DNA of 64,000 nucleotides from Pseudomonas sp. GD03944 (GTDB taxonomy: Bacteria > Pseudomonadota > Gammaproteobacteria > Pseudomonadales > Pseudomonadaceae): positions 1 through 64,000 of the forward strand of contig NZ_JAOCAH010000010.1 in the NCBI RefSeq assembly GCF_029839275.1, given 5' to 3'. Positions 8,590 through 16,874 of this stretch are shown one piece after another. A program made the position numbers and the translations under genes. The stretch's first letter is position 1; each line of letters begins with the position of its first letter. The notes under the pieces are model-generated. The model saw only the letters and a list, made by a program, of their open reading frames with translations, had not been told where the DNA came from and did no database searches.

Positions 8590-10002
8590 TTGAAGCCTTT
8601 CAGTCAATCAGTGAATTACGCCTGCGACGGAATGTTCGATGAGCTGCCGGCGCAGCAGACGACCATTATTGTGGGGCATGCCAGCGAAGACAGTTACGCG
8701 CTGTTGAGCAAAGGCCTGCAACGCCAGGGTTGCCGCGTCAGCCGTTACGCCAGTTGCGCCGATCTGGATGCCCGGGTCCTGGCCCAGGCGAGCCTGGTCT
8801 TCGTGTTCATCAGCAGCCTGCCGGCCCACGCCCTGTTCACCCAGGTCGGCGCGATGATGCGCGGCGCCCACCACATCAGCGTGATCCCCATCGTCGAATA
8901 CGCGGACCAGGAAAAGGCCGCCGCGTTGCTCGAACTGGGGTGCGTCGACTACCTGCTGTCGCCTTTCAGCGAATCGCAACTGACCGCCCTGCTGCGCCGT
9001 CAGGAATCGGCCCTGGCCGCCGAGGAAAGCTTCGTCTCCTGCTCCCAGGCCGGTCGCCGCCTGCTGGCCATGGCCCAGCGCGTGGCACCGACCCGCGCGC
9101 CGATCCTCATCACCGGTGAGACCGGCACCGGCAAGGAGCTGATGGCGCGCTACATCCACCGTTTCTCCGCCAGCGACAATGCGCCCTTCATTGCCGTGAA
9201 CTGTGCGGCCATCCCCGAGCAGATGCTCGAGTCCATTCTCTTCGGCCACGAGCGCGGCGCGTTCACCGGCGCGGTGAACGCCCAGCCCGGCAAGTTCGAA
9301 CTGGCCAACGGCGGGACGCTGCTGCTCGACGAGATCGGCGAACTGCCCCTGGGCCTCCAGGCCAAGCTGCTGCGCGTGCTGCAGGAGCAGCGCGTCGAGC
9401 GCCTGGGCGGACGCAAGGAAATCAAGCTGGACGTGCGCATCATCGCCGCGACCAACCGCGACCTGCAGGTCGAAGTGGCGGAAGGACGCTTCCGTTCCGA
9501 CCTGATGTTCCGCCTGGACGTGCTGCCCCTGCACATCATGCCCCTGCGTGAGCGCAAGGACGACGTGCTGCCCCTGGCGCGGCGCTTCATCCGCCAGTAC
9601 GCGCCCCAGGAACAGCACGACAACCTGCTCACCGACGACGCCTGCGCCGCGCTCATGGCCCACGACTGGCCGGGCAACGTGCGCGAGCTGGAAAACACCC
9701 TGCAGCGCGCCCTGGTGCTGCGCAACGGGTTGTTCATCCAGCCCCAGGACCTGGGCCTGGCCGCACCGGCCACGGCCGTCGCCAGCCTGCCGACGCTGGC
9801 GCAGCCGCTGACGGTCGAGGGCGGCGGCAAGGCCGCGCTGCGCGCCAGCGGCAAGTGGGCCGAGTACCAGCACGTGATCGACACCATCCGCCGCTTCGGC
9901 GGGCACAAGACCAAGGCCGCAGAAAGCCTGGGCATGACGCCCCGGGCCCTGCGCTACCGCCTCAATGCCATGCGTGAGCAGGGCGTGCAGATAACCATCT
10001 AG
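8590..10002 (+). CDS. lafK: LafK-type sigma-54-dependent flagellar activator
   Basis: A 470-residue FleQ/FlrA/LafK-type activator. Residues ~22-140 form a receiver-like domain lacking the acidic pocket (IIVGHAS in place of an acidic pair) and the phospho-acceptor aspartate (FVFISSLP), so it is probably not phosphorylated. The AAA+ domain is intact: Walker A GETGTGK at 176-182, the sigma-54 contact loop GAFTGA at 223-228, Walker B LLLDEIGE near 245. A C-terminal helix-turn-helix lies near 433-465. The reading frame opens with TTG at 8,590; a GTG at 8,611 and an ATG at 8,632 are alternatives and none has a strong ribosome site. It heads the fliEFGHIJ cluster, as lafK does in lateral systems. 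Confidence 0.9.
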   Translation: MKPFSQSVNYACDGMFDELPAQQTTIIVGHASEDSYALLSKGLQRQGCRVSRYASCADLDARVLAQASLVFVFISSLPAHALFTQVGAMMRGAHHISVIPIVEYADQEKAAALLELGCVDYLLSPFSESQLTALLRRQESALAAEESFVSCSQAGRRLLAMAQRVAPTRAPILITGETGTGKELMARYIHRFSASDNAPFIAVNCAAIPEQMLESILFGHERGAFTGAVNAQPGKFELANGGTLLLDEIGELPLGLQAKLLRVLQEQRVERLGGRKEIKLDVRIIAATNRDLQVEVAEGRFRSDLMFRLDVLPLHIMPLRERKDDVLPLARRFIRQYAPQEQHDNLLTDDACAALMAHDWPGNVRELENTLQRALVLRNGLFIQPQDLGLAAPATAVASLPTLAQPLTVEGGGKAALRASGKWAEYQHVIDTIRRFGGHKTKAAESLGMTPRALRYRLNAMREQGVQITI

Positions 10003-10028
10003 ACAGCCACAGGTTCGGAGAGCAGAGG

Positions 10029-10361
10029 ATGAATTCACTCATGCAGGTGCAGCAGGACATGCTGGGCCGGATGGATCAGATCAAGACCCTGTCCGAGGGT
10101 TCGGTGATCAAGCCCGCCCAGCTGTTCGAAGCCCAGCCGCAGGCAGGGTTTGCGGTGGCTTTCGACAACGTCCTGCAGGCTGTGGATAACCAGCAGCACC
10201 AGGCCAGCGCCGCGGCCGCCGCCGTGGACAGCGGCAAGAGCGACGACCTGGTGGGCGCGATGATCGAGAGCCAGAAGGCCAGCGTTTCGTTCACCGCGCT
10301 GCTGCAGGTGCGCAACAAGATCACCACGGCTTTCGAGGAAGTCATGAGGATGCCAATGTGA
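10029..10361 (+). CDS. fliE: FliE, MS ring-rod junction protein
   Basis: A 110-residue rod adaptor with the typical C-terminal helix (SVSFTALLQVRNKITTAFEE). It links the MS ring to the proximal rod and is the first export substrate. It starts 26 bp after lafK, preceded by GGAGAGCAGAGG, and precedes fliF by 20 bp. Confidence 0.93.
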   Translation: MNSLMQVQQDMLGRMDQIKTLSEGSVIKPAQLFEAQPQAGFAVAFDNVLQAVDNQQHQASAAAAAVDSGKSDDLVGAMIESQKASVSFTALLQVRNKITTAFEEVMRMPM

Positions 10362-10381
10362 CCGGGCGAGAGTGCTGAGCC

Positions 10382-12049
10382 GTGCTGGAACTCATCAAGA
10401 GCAAGCTGCCCGCGGGCGGTTTCAAACCGGACCCGCGCATCACGCTGCTGGCCCTGGCGGTGGTTGCCGCGCTGCTGGCCGTGGGCGTGGTCTATTACCT
10501 GTGGCGTGACCAGGGCGCGTACCGGCCGCTGTATGGCGCCGGCGAGGCGTTCCCCGCCGCCGAAGTCATGCAGGTGCTGGACGCCGACGCCATCGCCTAC
10601 CGCCTGCACCCGCAGAGCGGCCAGGTGCTGGTGCGCGAAGACCAGCTGGGCCGCGCGCGCATGCTGCTGACCGCCAAGGGCGTGCAGGTGGCGGTGCCCA
10701 CCGGCTACGAACTGTTCGACAAGGAAGAGCCCCTGGGCACCAGCCAGTTCGTCCAGGACGTGCGCCTCAAGCGCAGCCTGGAAGGCGAGCTGGCGCGCAC
10801 CGTAATGTCGCTCAAGGGCGTCGACTCCGCGCGGGTGCACCTGGCCCTGCAGGAACAGAACTCCTTCGTCGTCAGCAAGCGCGACCCGGCCAAGGCCTCG
10901 GTCATGCTGCAGATGGCGCCGGGCTACAAGCTGACGCCGGAGCAGGTGGGCGCCATCGTCAACCTGGTGGCCAACAGCGTGCCGCAGCTGGGCACCGATA
11001 ACGTCAGTGTGGTCGACCAGCATGGCGTGTTGCTGTCCCGCGGGCTGAACCTGGCCAACGGGCCGGTGCAGAACTGGCAGGTGGTCGATGACTACCAGCA
11101 GAAGGCCGTGGGCAACGTCGAGGAGGTGCTGGCACCGATCCTCGGCAACGGCAACTACCGCATCAGCGTGGCCGCCGACATCGACTTCAGCCAGCGCGAA
11201 GAAACCTTCCAGGCCTACGGCGAGTCGCCGCGCCTGCGCAACGAAGTGCTGCGCGACGAAAGCGTGCTCGATCAACTGGCCCTCGGCGTGCCCGGCTCCC
11301 TGAGCAACCGCCCGGTGCCTGCCCCGGAGCCACCGGCAGAAGGCGCGGCGGCCGATCCGGAGGCCGACGTGGCCAACAAGGCGGCTACCTCCCTGCGCAA
11401 GGAATCCAACCGCCAGCTGGACTACGACCAGAGCGTCACCCACGTCAAACACGCGCCGTTCGCCCTGCGTCAGCAGAGCGTGGCGGTGGTGCTGAATGCC
11501 AGCAGCGCGCCGGAAGGCGGCTGGACCCCCGAGGCCCGCGCCGACCTGGAAGCCATGGTCAAGAGCGCGGTGGGTTTCAACCAGGCCCGTGGCGACCTGC
11601 TGACCCTCAGCGTGTTCCCCTTCACCGCCAGCGAGATGCCGATCGAGGCGCTGCCCTGGTGGGAGAACAGCCGCCTGCATGACCTGGCCAAGCTGGCGGT
11701 GTTCGGCCTGATCAGCCTGTTGCTGCTGTTGATGGTGGTGCGGCCGGCGGTGCGCAGCCTGACCCGTCCGGCCCAGCCCGCGCTGCCCGAAGACGGCAAC
11801 GACGAGACCCTGGCCTTGCTCGCGGAGCGTTCCGAACGCCTGCTGGGGCGTCACCAGGACGAGATGGGCGGGCTGAACGTACTCGGCGAGCTCAACCCGC
11901 TCTCGGAAATCCGCCTGCCGGCACCGGGCTCGGGCCTGGAGCTACAGATCGAACATTTGCAGATGTTGGCCAAGAACGATCCTGAGCGTGTCTCGGAAGT
12001 GATCAAGCAATGGATAGGGCGAAATGAAAGAGACCTCAACCCGGCCTGA
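10382..12049 (+). CDS. fliF: FliF, flagellar MS-ring protein
   Basis: A 555-residue protein building the membrane-supramembrane ring. Two membrane segments bracket the periplasmic ring-building domains: about residues 22-42 and 437-455. The cytoplasmic C-terminus (ending near ERVSEVIKQWIG) binds FliG. Translation probably begins at GTG 10,382. The 3' end overlaps fliG by 26 bp. Length is normal. Confidence 0.95.
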   Translation: MLELIKSKLPAGGFKPDPRITLLALAVVAALLAVGVVYYLWRDQGAYRPLYGAGEAFPAAEVMQVLDADAIAYRLHPQSGQVLVREDQLGRARMLLTAKGVQVAVPTGYELFDKEEPLGTSQFVQDVRLKRSLEGELARTVMSLKGVDSARVHLALQEQNSFVVSKRDPAKASVMLQMAPGYKLTPEQVGAIVNLVANSVPQLGTDNVSVVDQHGVLLSRGLNLANGPVQNWQVVDDYQQKAVGNVEEVLAPILGNGNYRISVAADIDFSQREETFQAYGESPRLRNEVLRDESVLDQLALGVPGSLSNRPVPAPEPPAEGAAADPEADVANKAATSLRKESNRQLDYDQSVTHVKHAPFALRQQSVAVVLNASSAPEGGWTPEARADLEAMVKSAVGFNQARGDLLTLSVFPFTASEMPIEALPWWENSRLHDLAKLAVFGLISLLLLLMVVRPAVRSLTRPAQPALPEDGNDETLALLAERSERLLGRHQDEMGGLNVLGELNPLSEIRLPAPGSGLELQIEHLQMLAKNDPERVSEVIKQWIGRNERDLNPA

Positions 12050-13088
12050 TGAGCGTGGCTCATCCGCCAAGAAAGAGCTCCAGACGCGCTCGCAGATGCG
12101 CACCATGAGCTCGATGGAGCAGGCGGCGATCCTCATGCTGAGCATGGGCGATACCACCTCGGCCGGCGTGCTGCGGCATTTCTCCCGCGAGGAGATCGTC
12201 AGCATCAGCCAAGCCATGGCGCGCCTGTCCAACGTCAAGCAGCCCATGGTGTCGGACGTCATCAGCCGCTTCTTCGATGACTACAAGGAGCAGAGCAGCA
12301 TCAAGGGTGCGTCGCGCGCCTACCTGTCGGGCATGCTCGGCAAGGCCCTGGGCAGCGACATCACCCGCAGCCTGCTGGACAGCATCTACGGCGAGGAAAT
12401 CCGCGCCAAGATGGCCAAGATGGAATGGATCGATCCCAAGCAGTTCGCGGCCCTGATCGCCAAGGAGCACGCGCAGATGCAGGCCGTGTTCCTCGCCTTC
12501 CTGCCGCCGGGCATGGCCAGCGAAGTGCTCGAATGCATGCCGGCCTCGCGCCAGGACGAACTGCTGTACCGCATCGCCAACCTCAGCGAGATCAACAGCG
12601 ACGTGATCCAGGAGCTGGAGCACCTGATCGAGCGCAGCCTGTCAGTGCTTTCGACCCAGGGCTCCCAGGTGCGCGGGGTGAAGCAGGCGGCGGACATCAT
12701 GAACCGCTTCAAGGGCGACCGGAACCAGATGTTCGAGCTGCTGCGCGCCCACAACGAAGACCTGGTCGGCAGGATCGAAGACGAAATGTACGACTTCTTC
12801 ATCCTCTCGCGGCAGAACCAGGACGTGCTGCAGACCCTGCTCGAAGTCATCCCCCTGGAAGAGTGGGTGGTCGCGCTCAAGGGCGCCGAGCCGGCGCTGG
12901 TCAAGGCCATCCAGGGCGCCATGCCCAAGCGCCAGGCGCAGCAGATGGAGTCGATCAACCGCCGCCAGGGCCCGGTGCCGCTGAGCCGGGTCGAGCAGGT
13001 GCGCAAGGACATCATGGGCGTGGTCCGCGAGATGGCCGCCGACGGCGAGCTGCAGGTGCAGCTGTTCCGCGAACAGACAGTGGAATGA
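12024..13088 (+). CDS. fliG: FliG, flagellar motor switch protein
   Basis: A 354-residue rotor protein that receives torque from the stator and binds FliF and FliM. The N-terminal FliF-binding region (MSSMEQAAILMLSMGD, residues ~30-45), middle domain and C-terminal torque domain (roughly 250-350) are all present, including an EQ..R-rich motif and GPVPLSRVEQ. The ATG inside fliF gives an N-terminal extension of about 25 residues. An internal ATG (around residue 25) would give a more usual length. Confidence 0.94.
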   Translation: MKETSTRPDERGSSAKKELQTRSQMRTMSSMEQAAILMLSMGDTTSAGVLRHFSREEIVSISQAMARLSNVKQPMVSDVISRFFDDYKEQSSIKGASRAYLSGMLGKALGSDITRSLLDSIYGEEIRAKMAKMEWIDPKQFAALIAKEHAQMQAVFLAFLPPGMASEVLECMPASRQDELLYRIANLSEINSDVIQELEHLIERSLSVLSTQGSQVRGVKQAADIMNRFKGDRNQMFELLRAHNEDLVGRIEDEMYDFFILSRQNQDVLQTLLEVIPLEEWVVALKGAEPALVKAIQGAMPKRQAQQMESINRRQGPVPLSRVEQVRKDIMGVVREMAADGELQVQLFREQTVE

Positions 13089-13098
13089 GGAGCCGCAC

Positions 13099-13794
13099 AT
13101 GACCGTCAAGGTGATCAAGGGCGCCAGCCGCAACTGGCGGCCGTACCGCTTCCCACCGCGCAGCAGCAACGCGCTGCCTGGCGACTGGAGCGGCGACCCG
13201 GCCGCCATGCAACGGGCCATCGCCGATGGCTTCCAGGAAGGCACCGAGAAGGGCTACCAGCAAGGCCTGGAACAGGGCCAGGAAGCAGGCCTGCGCGAAG
13301 GCTTCGACAAAGGCCGGGAAGAAGGCCTGCGCCTGGGCCGTGAAGAGGGCCGCATCGAAGGTCGTCGGGTGTTCGAGGAGGCCAGCCGGCCCCTGGAACA
13401 CGTCAGCGAACAACTGCGCAGCTTCCTAGGCGAACTGGAGCTCAAGCGTCGCCAGGAACTGCTGGAGCTGGTGAAGAAGGTCGCGCAGCAGGTCATCCGC
13501 TGCGAGCTGACTCTGCACCCGACCCAGTTGCTGACCCTGGCCGAAGAGGCCCTGGCGGCGATGCCGGGCGACCAGAGCGACGTGCGCATCCTGCTCAACC
13601 CCGAAGAATGCGCGCGCATCAAGGACCTGGTGCCCGAGCGCGCCGCCGCCTGGCGCCTGGTGCCGGACGACAAGCTGGCCCTGGGCGAGTGCCGGGTGGT
13701 CACCGCCCAGGCCGAGGCCGACATCGGGTGCCAGCAGCGCCTGGACTCCTGTGTGGACACCCTGTCCGAGCACCTGAAACTGGCCGAGAGCTGA
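13099..13794 (+). CDS. fliH: FliH, negative regulator and stator of the FliI ATPase
   Basis: A 231-residue cytoplasmic export protein that links FliI to the C-ring. Residues 44-88 show an uninterrupted run of glycines at every fourth position (twelve glycines), the helix-packing GxxxG repeat seen in FliH proteins, here long and very regular. The C-terminal half resembles the V-ATPase E-type peripheral stalk. It follows fliG by 10 bp and precedes fliI by 3 bp. Confidence 0.93.
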   Translation: MTVKVIKGASRNWRPYRFPPRSSNALPGDWSGDPAAMQRAIADGFQEGTEKGYQQGLEQGQEAGLREGFDKGREEGLRLGREEGRIEGRRVFEEASRPLEHVSEQLRSFLGELELKRRQELLELVKKVAQQVIRCELTLHPTQLLTLAEEALAAMPGDQSDVRILLNPEECARIKDLVPERAAAWRLVPDDKLALGECRVVTAQAEADIGCQQRLDSCVDTLSEHLKLAES

Positions 13795-13797
13795 CCG

Positions 13798-15117
13798 ATG
13801 CTGGAAGGCTTCAAGCTCGACGAGGCGCTGCGCTCGCTGGACACCGTGCAACTGGCCAAGGTCAGCGGCCGCCTGGTGCGCGTGTCCGGCATGCTCCTGG
13901 AAAGCCTCGGCTGCCAGCGCATGACCGGCCAGCGCTGCTACGTGGAGCAGGGCGACGGCAGCATGCTCGATGCCCAGGTGGTGGGTTTCAACCGCGACCT
14001 CACCTACCTCATGCCCTTCAAGAAACCGGTGGGCCTGACCTCGGGTTCCCGGGTATTCCCGGCCAAGGACGAGGCCTCGCTGCAAATCGACGAATCCTGG
14101 CTGGGCCGGGTGCTCAACGGCCTGGGCGAACCGCTGGATGACCTGGGCAAGCTGACCGGCCGCGATCCGCTGCCCACCGAGCTGCCGCGGGTCAACCCGC
14201 TCAAGCGCAAGCCGGTGTCCGAGCCGCTGGATGTCGGGGTGCGCGCCATCAACGCGCTGCTGACCCTGGGCAAGGGCCAGCGTGTCGGGTTGTTCGCCGG
14301 CAGCGGCGTGGGCAAGAGCGTGCTGCTGGGCATGATCACCCGCGAGACCAAGGCCGACGTGGTGGTGGTCGGGCTGATCGGCGAGCGTGGCCGCGAGGTG
14401 CAGGAATTCATCCTGCATTCGCTCGGTGAAGAAGGGCGGCGCAAGGCCGTGGTGGTGGTGGCGCCGGCCAACGAATCGCCGCTGATGCGCCTCAAGGCCA
14501 CCGAGCTGTGCCACACCATCGCCGCGTATTTCCGTGACCAGGGCAAGGACGTCCTGCTGCTGGTCGACTCCCTGACCCGCTACGCCATGGCCCAGCGCGA
14601 AATCGCCCTGGCCCTGGGCGAGCCGCCGGCCACCAAGGGCTACCCGCCGTCGGTCTTCGGCCTGCTGCCCGAGCTGGTGGAAAGCGCCGGCAACGGCGAG
14701 AGCGAGCGCGGCAGCCTGAGTGCGCTGTACACCGTGCTGGCCGAAGGCGACGACCAGCAGGACCCGATCGCCGATTGCGCCCGGGCCATTCTCGACGGCC
14801 ACATCGTGCTGTCGCGGCGCCTGGCGGACGTCGGCCATTACCCGGCCATCGACATCGCCGCCTCGGTCAGCCGCTGCATGAGCCAGGTCAGCAACCTGCC
14901 GCACCAGGGCGCTGCCCGGCAGTTCAAGGAGTTCTACAGCACCTTCGAGAAGATCAAGGAGCTGATCCCCCTCGGCGGCTACACCCCCGGCATGGACAGC
15001 AAGACCGACCGTTCGGTGCAACTGGCACCGGCCATCGAGCGCTTCCTGCGCCAGGAAGTCGGGGCCGGCGCCGATCTCGAGCAGAGCATCACCACCCTGC
15101 AGGGCATCATCAAGTAG
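13798..15117 (+). CDS. fliI: FliI, flagellum-specific export ATPase
   Basis: A 439-residue F1-beta-like hexameric ATPase energising protein export. The Walker A motif GSGVGKS is at residues 168-174, Walker B is the LLLVDSLTRYAMAQRE region near 245-260, and the ATP-synthase alpha/beta signature (PAIDIAASVSR) is near 345. Length matches the family. It starts 3 bp after fliH and is followed 8 bp later by fliJ. Confidence 0.96.
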   Translation: MLEGFKLDEALRSLDTVQLAKVSGRLVRVSGMLLESLGCQRMTGQRCYVEQGDGSMLDAQVVGFNRDLTYLMPFKKPVGLTSGSRVFPAKDEASLQIDESWLGRVLNGLGEPLDDLGKLTGRDPLPTELPRVNPLKRKPVSEPLDVGVRAINALLTLGKGQRVGLFAGSGVGKSVLLGMITRETKADVVVVGLIGERGREVQEFILHSLGEEGRRKAVVVVAPANESPLMRLKATELCHTIAAYFRDQGKDVLLLVDSLTRYAMAQREIALALGEPPATKGYPPSVFGLLPELVESAGNGESERGSLSALYTVLAEGDDQQDPIADCARAILDGHIVLSRRLADVGHYPAIDIAASVSRCMSQVSNLPHQGAARQFKEFYSTFEKIKELIPLGGYTPGMDSKTDRSVQLAPAIERFLRQEVGAGADLEQSITTLQGIIK

Positions 15118-15125
15118 GAGCGTCC

Positions 15126-15551
15126 ATGAAAGACCAGATCGACGTGCTGTCCCGCCTGGCCAGCCTGCGTGGCAGCCGGGTGCAGCAGATGCTCGGGCGG
15201 GTGAACTACCAGCAGAACCTCTGCCAGCGCTACCGCAATAACATCACCGGCCTGAACCGCCTGTGCGGTTTCACCGTGCCGATGACCACGCCGCTGCAGC
15301 GCGACAACCAGCAGCAGTACAAGGCCACGCTGCACAAGATGGTCGAGCTGCAGCGCCGCGAGCTGCAACTGGCCGAGGAAAACCTGGCGCGCATCCAGGC
15401 CGAGCTGCTGGCGGCGATGCGCAGCGAAAAGGTGGTGATGCAGGTTATCGACACCAAGATGGCCCAGTGGCAGGCCGCCCTGGCGCAACAGGAACAGAAG
15501 ATTCAGGATGGCCTGGCCGCCCAGGCGTGGATGCGCGCCCAGGGCGCCTGA
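15126..15551 (+). CDS. fliJ: FliJ, flagellar export chaperone
   Basis: A 141-residue protein predicted to be one long antiparallel coiled coil, the FliJ fold that inserts into the FliI hexamer and engages FlhA. The ATG at 15,126 is used; a longer overlapping frame inside fliI is a shadow. Identification relies on size, coiled-coil composition and position directly after fliI, because FliJ sequences diverge strongly. It ends the lafK-fliEFGHIJ transcription unit before a repeat-rich spacer. Confidence 0.85.
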   Translation: MKDQIDVLSRLASLRGSRVQQMLGRVNYQQNLCQRYRNNITGLNRLCGFTVPMTTPLQRDNQQQYKATLHKMVELQRRELQLAEENLARIQAELLAAMRSEKVVMQVIDTKMAQWQAALAQQEQKIQDGLAAQAWMRAQGA

Positions 15552-15552
15552 C

Positions 15553-15745
15553 CGTCGCGGCTGAAGCCCCTCCCACGGAGCGGAGGAATGACAGAGCCTT
15601 GTGGGAGGCGCTTTAGCGGCGAAGGATTGCGGGGATTCAGAAAGGGTGTGGTCGCCGAGCGTTTGAAGCTCGCGGCTGAAGCCCCTCCTGCGGATTGGTG
15701 GGATGGCAAAGACCTGTAGGAGGCGCTTCAGCGGCGAGCTTTTCA
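15553..15745. repeat. REP-like hairpin cluster between fliJ and flgM
   Basis: Two inverted pairs of the family CGCGGCTGAAGCCCCTCC / GGAGGCGCTTYAGCGGCGA occur here (15,557-15,625 and 15,672-15,743). The same family recurs at 58,860-58,913. Such palindromes commonly lie just after genes in Pseudomonas and may attenuate transcription between the fliJ end and the flgM promoter. Confidence 0.75.
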
Positions 15746-15809
15746 GGGCTTCACCACCCACCCACTAAACACCTGCACACCGGTTTCCACAGATTTTTCG
15801 AAAAAAGAT

Positions 15810-15836
15810 TTAAGTCGGCGCCCTCGCCGGTCGCTT
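15810..15836 (+). promoter_or_regulatory. Putative LafS (lateral sigma-28) promoter for flgMN
   Basis: TTAAG at 15,810-15,814, a 15-base spacer, then GTCGCTT at 15,830-15,836. The same element with the same spacing occurs before fliD and lafA. It lies 34 bases before the flgM ATG. It resembles a sigma-28 promoter in layout but not in the usual -10 box (GCCGATAA). Confidence 0.6.
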
Positions 15837-15869
15837 ATTTGGCTGTAACCCCAAGAGTTGGATGACACC

Positions 15870-16154
15870 ATGGAAATCAGCAGGCAATTCAAAGCCGGTT
15901 TCAGCGTTCAGACCGAGGCGCCGGCCCAGACCCGCGTCGAGCGTTCCGAGCAGGCGAAAGCGGCCGCCGGCACCACGGGCAATGCCGCCGAGTCGCGCCT
16001 GGAGGCCCTGCAGGACGCCATGCGCGCTCTGCCCGACGTGGACCTGGACAAGGTCGCGGCCATCAAGCAGGCCCTGCAGCGCGGCGAGATCGTCAGCGAC
16101 AGCGCGGCCCTGGCCGGCAGCATGCTGGCCTACCACAGCGGTAGCGACGCGTGA
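15870..16154 (+). CDS. flgM: FlgM, anti-sigma-28 factor
   Basis: A 94-residue FlgM-family protein that would hold the locus's own sigma-28 (LafS) inactive until it is exported through the completed hook-basal body. The C-terminal inhibitory region is recognisable (VDLDKVAAIKQALQRGEI, then ALAGSMLAYH). ATG 15,870 is chosen; a TTG 12 bases upstream is in frame. It sits with flgN between fliJ and fliD rather than beside flgA. A putative LafS promoter directly upstream suggests feedback control. Confidence 0.88.
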   Translation: MEISRQFKAGFSVQTEAPAQTRVERSEQAKAAAGTTGNAAESRLEALQDAMRALPDVDLDKVAAIKQALQRGEIVSDSAALAGSMLAYHSGSDA

Positions 16155-16591
16155 GTCGACGCGAGCAGCTGCTCCAGGTCGCCGAGCAGGACGTCCAGCA
16201 GGACTGTGCCGACTACCTGAGCCTGCGTGGCCTGATGCAGGAGCTGTATCAGCAGCTGCTCAGCCGCAACAGCCAGCAGATCGACCTGCTCAACGACCAG
16301 ATCTCCCACCTGGTCGACCAGGTGCGCGGCCGCGCCGAGCGCCGCAGCAAGATCCTCACCGCCTTCGGCCTGGGGGCCGGCGCCCCGGCCGTGCAGCAGT
16401 TGTTCGGCCTGTACCCCGAGGGCCGCGGCGACCACCTGCGCCAGACCTGGCAGCAGCTCAACCAGCTGGTGCTGCAGTGCAAGCGCCTCAACGAGCGCAA
16501 CGGAAAGCTGCTGGCGATGCACAACGACATTCTCAACCAGATGCTCGGCGAACAGCTCGATAACCAGTTGTACACCCCGCATTTCTTCTGA
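16151..16591 (+). CDS. flgN: FlgN, chaperone for hook-filament junction proteins
   Basis: A 146-residue, mostly helical protein of the FlgN family, which delivers FlgK and FlgL to the export gate. It begins with GTG overlapping the flgM stop (GTGA), so the two are translationally coupled. Features are a glutamine- and leucine-rich helical pattern and the C-terminal LNQLVLQCKRLNERNGKLL region typical of the family. Assignment rests on helical character plus the flgM partner. Confidence 0.85.
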   Translation: MSRREQLLQVAEQDVQQDCADYLSLRGLMQELYQQLLSRNSQQIDLLNDQISHLVDQVRGRAERRSKILTAFGLGAGAPAVQQLFGLYPEGRGDHLRQTWQQLNQLVLQCKRLNERNGKLLAMHNDILNQMLGEQLDNQLYTPHFF

Positions 16592-16670
16592 GTTTCACCG
16601 CTCCCTTCCTGCCTTCCACTGGTGCTTCGCCGGTGCCCGCGTTCGCGCCGTATTTCTCCCGCCCCGGTGC

Positions 16671-16697
16671 TTAAGAAAAGTGCCGTTGCCGTCGCCT
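16671..16697 (+). promoter_or_regulatory. Putative LafS promoter upstream of fliD
   Basis: TTAAG at 16,671-16,675, a 15-base spacer, then GTCGCCT at 16,691-16,697, identical in layout to the elements before flgM and lafA. It is about 180 bases before the fliD ATG. A separate sigma-54 element lies nearer the gene, so this operon may be read from two promoters. Confidence 0.55.
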
Positions 16698-16831
16698 GTT
16701 TAAGGGACGTGCCGGGCCCTTTGCGTCGATGCGGAAATGGCCCTTCCCCCTGTTGCCGATTCAGCTTCGAGCGGAAGTTTCCCTTCTGCATGGACCTGCC
16801 TGAAACCCGCATGAAAACTAGGTTTCGCGAT

Positions 16832-16847
16832 TGGCACCGTTATTGCT
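16832..16847 (+). promoter_or_regulatory. Sigma-54 promoter for the fliD-motB operon
   Basis: TGGCACCGTTATTGCT matches the sigma-54 consensus TGGCAC-N5-TTGCW at every defined base, with GG at 16,833-16,834 and GC at 16,845-16,846, ten bases apart. The predicted start site (~16,858) gives a short leader that still holds AAAGGAG before the fliD ATG. Activation by the LafK-type protein is the expected route. Confidence 0.85.
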
Positions 16848-16874
16848 GATACCCCTACAAAGGAGCGTTATTTC

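Noticed and set aside
16755..16762. GCCGATTC as a canonical sigma-28 -10 box before fliD
   Set aside because: No TAAA or TCAAG at the required 15-base distance upstream.
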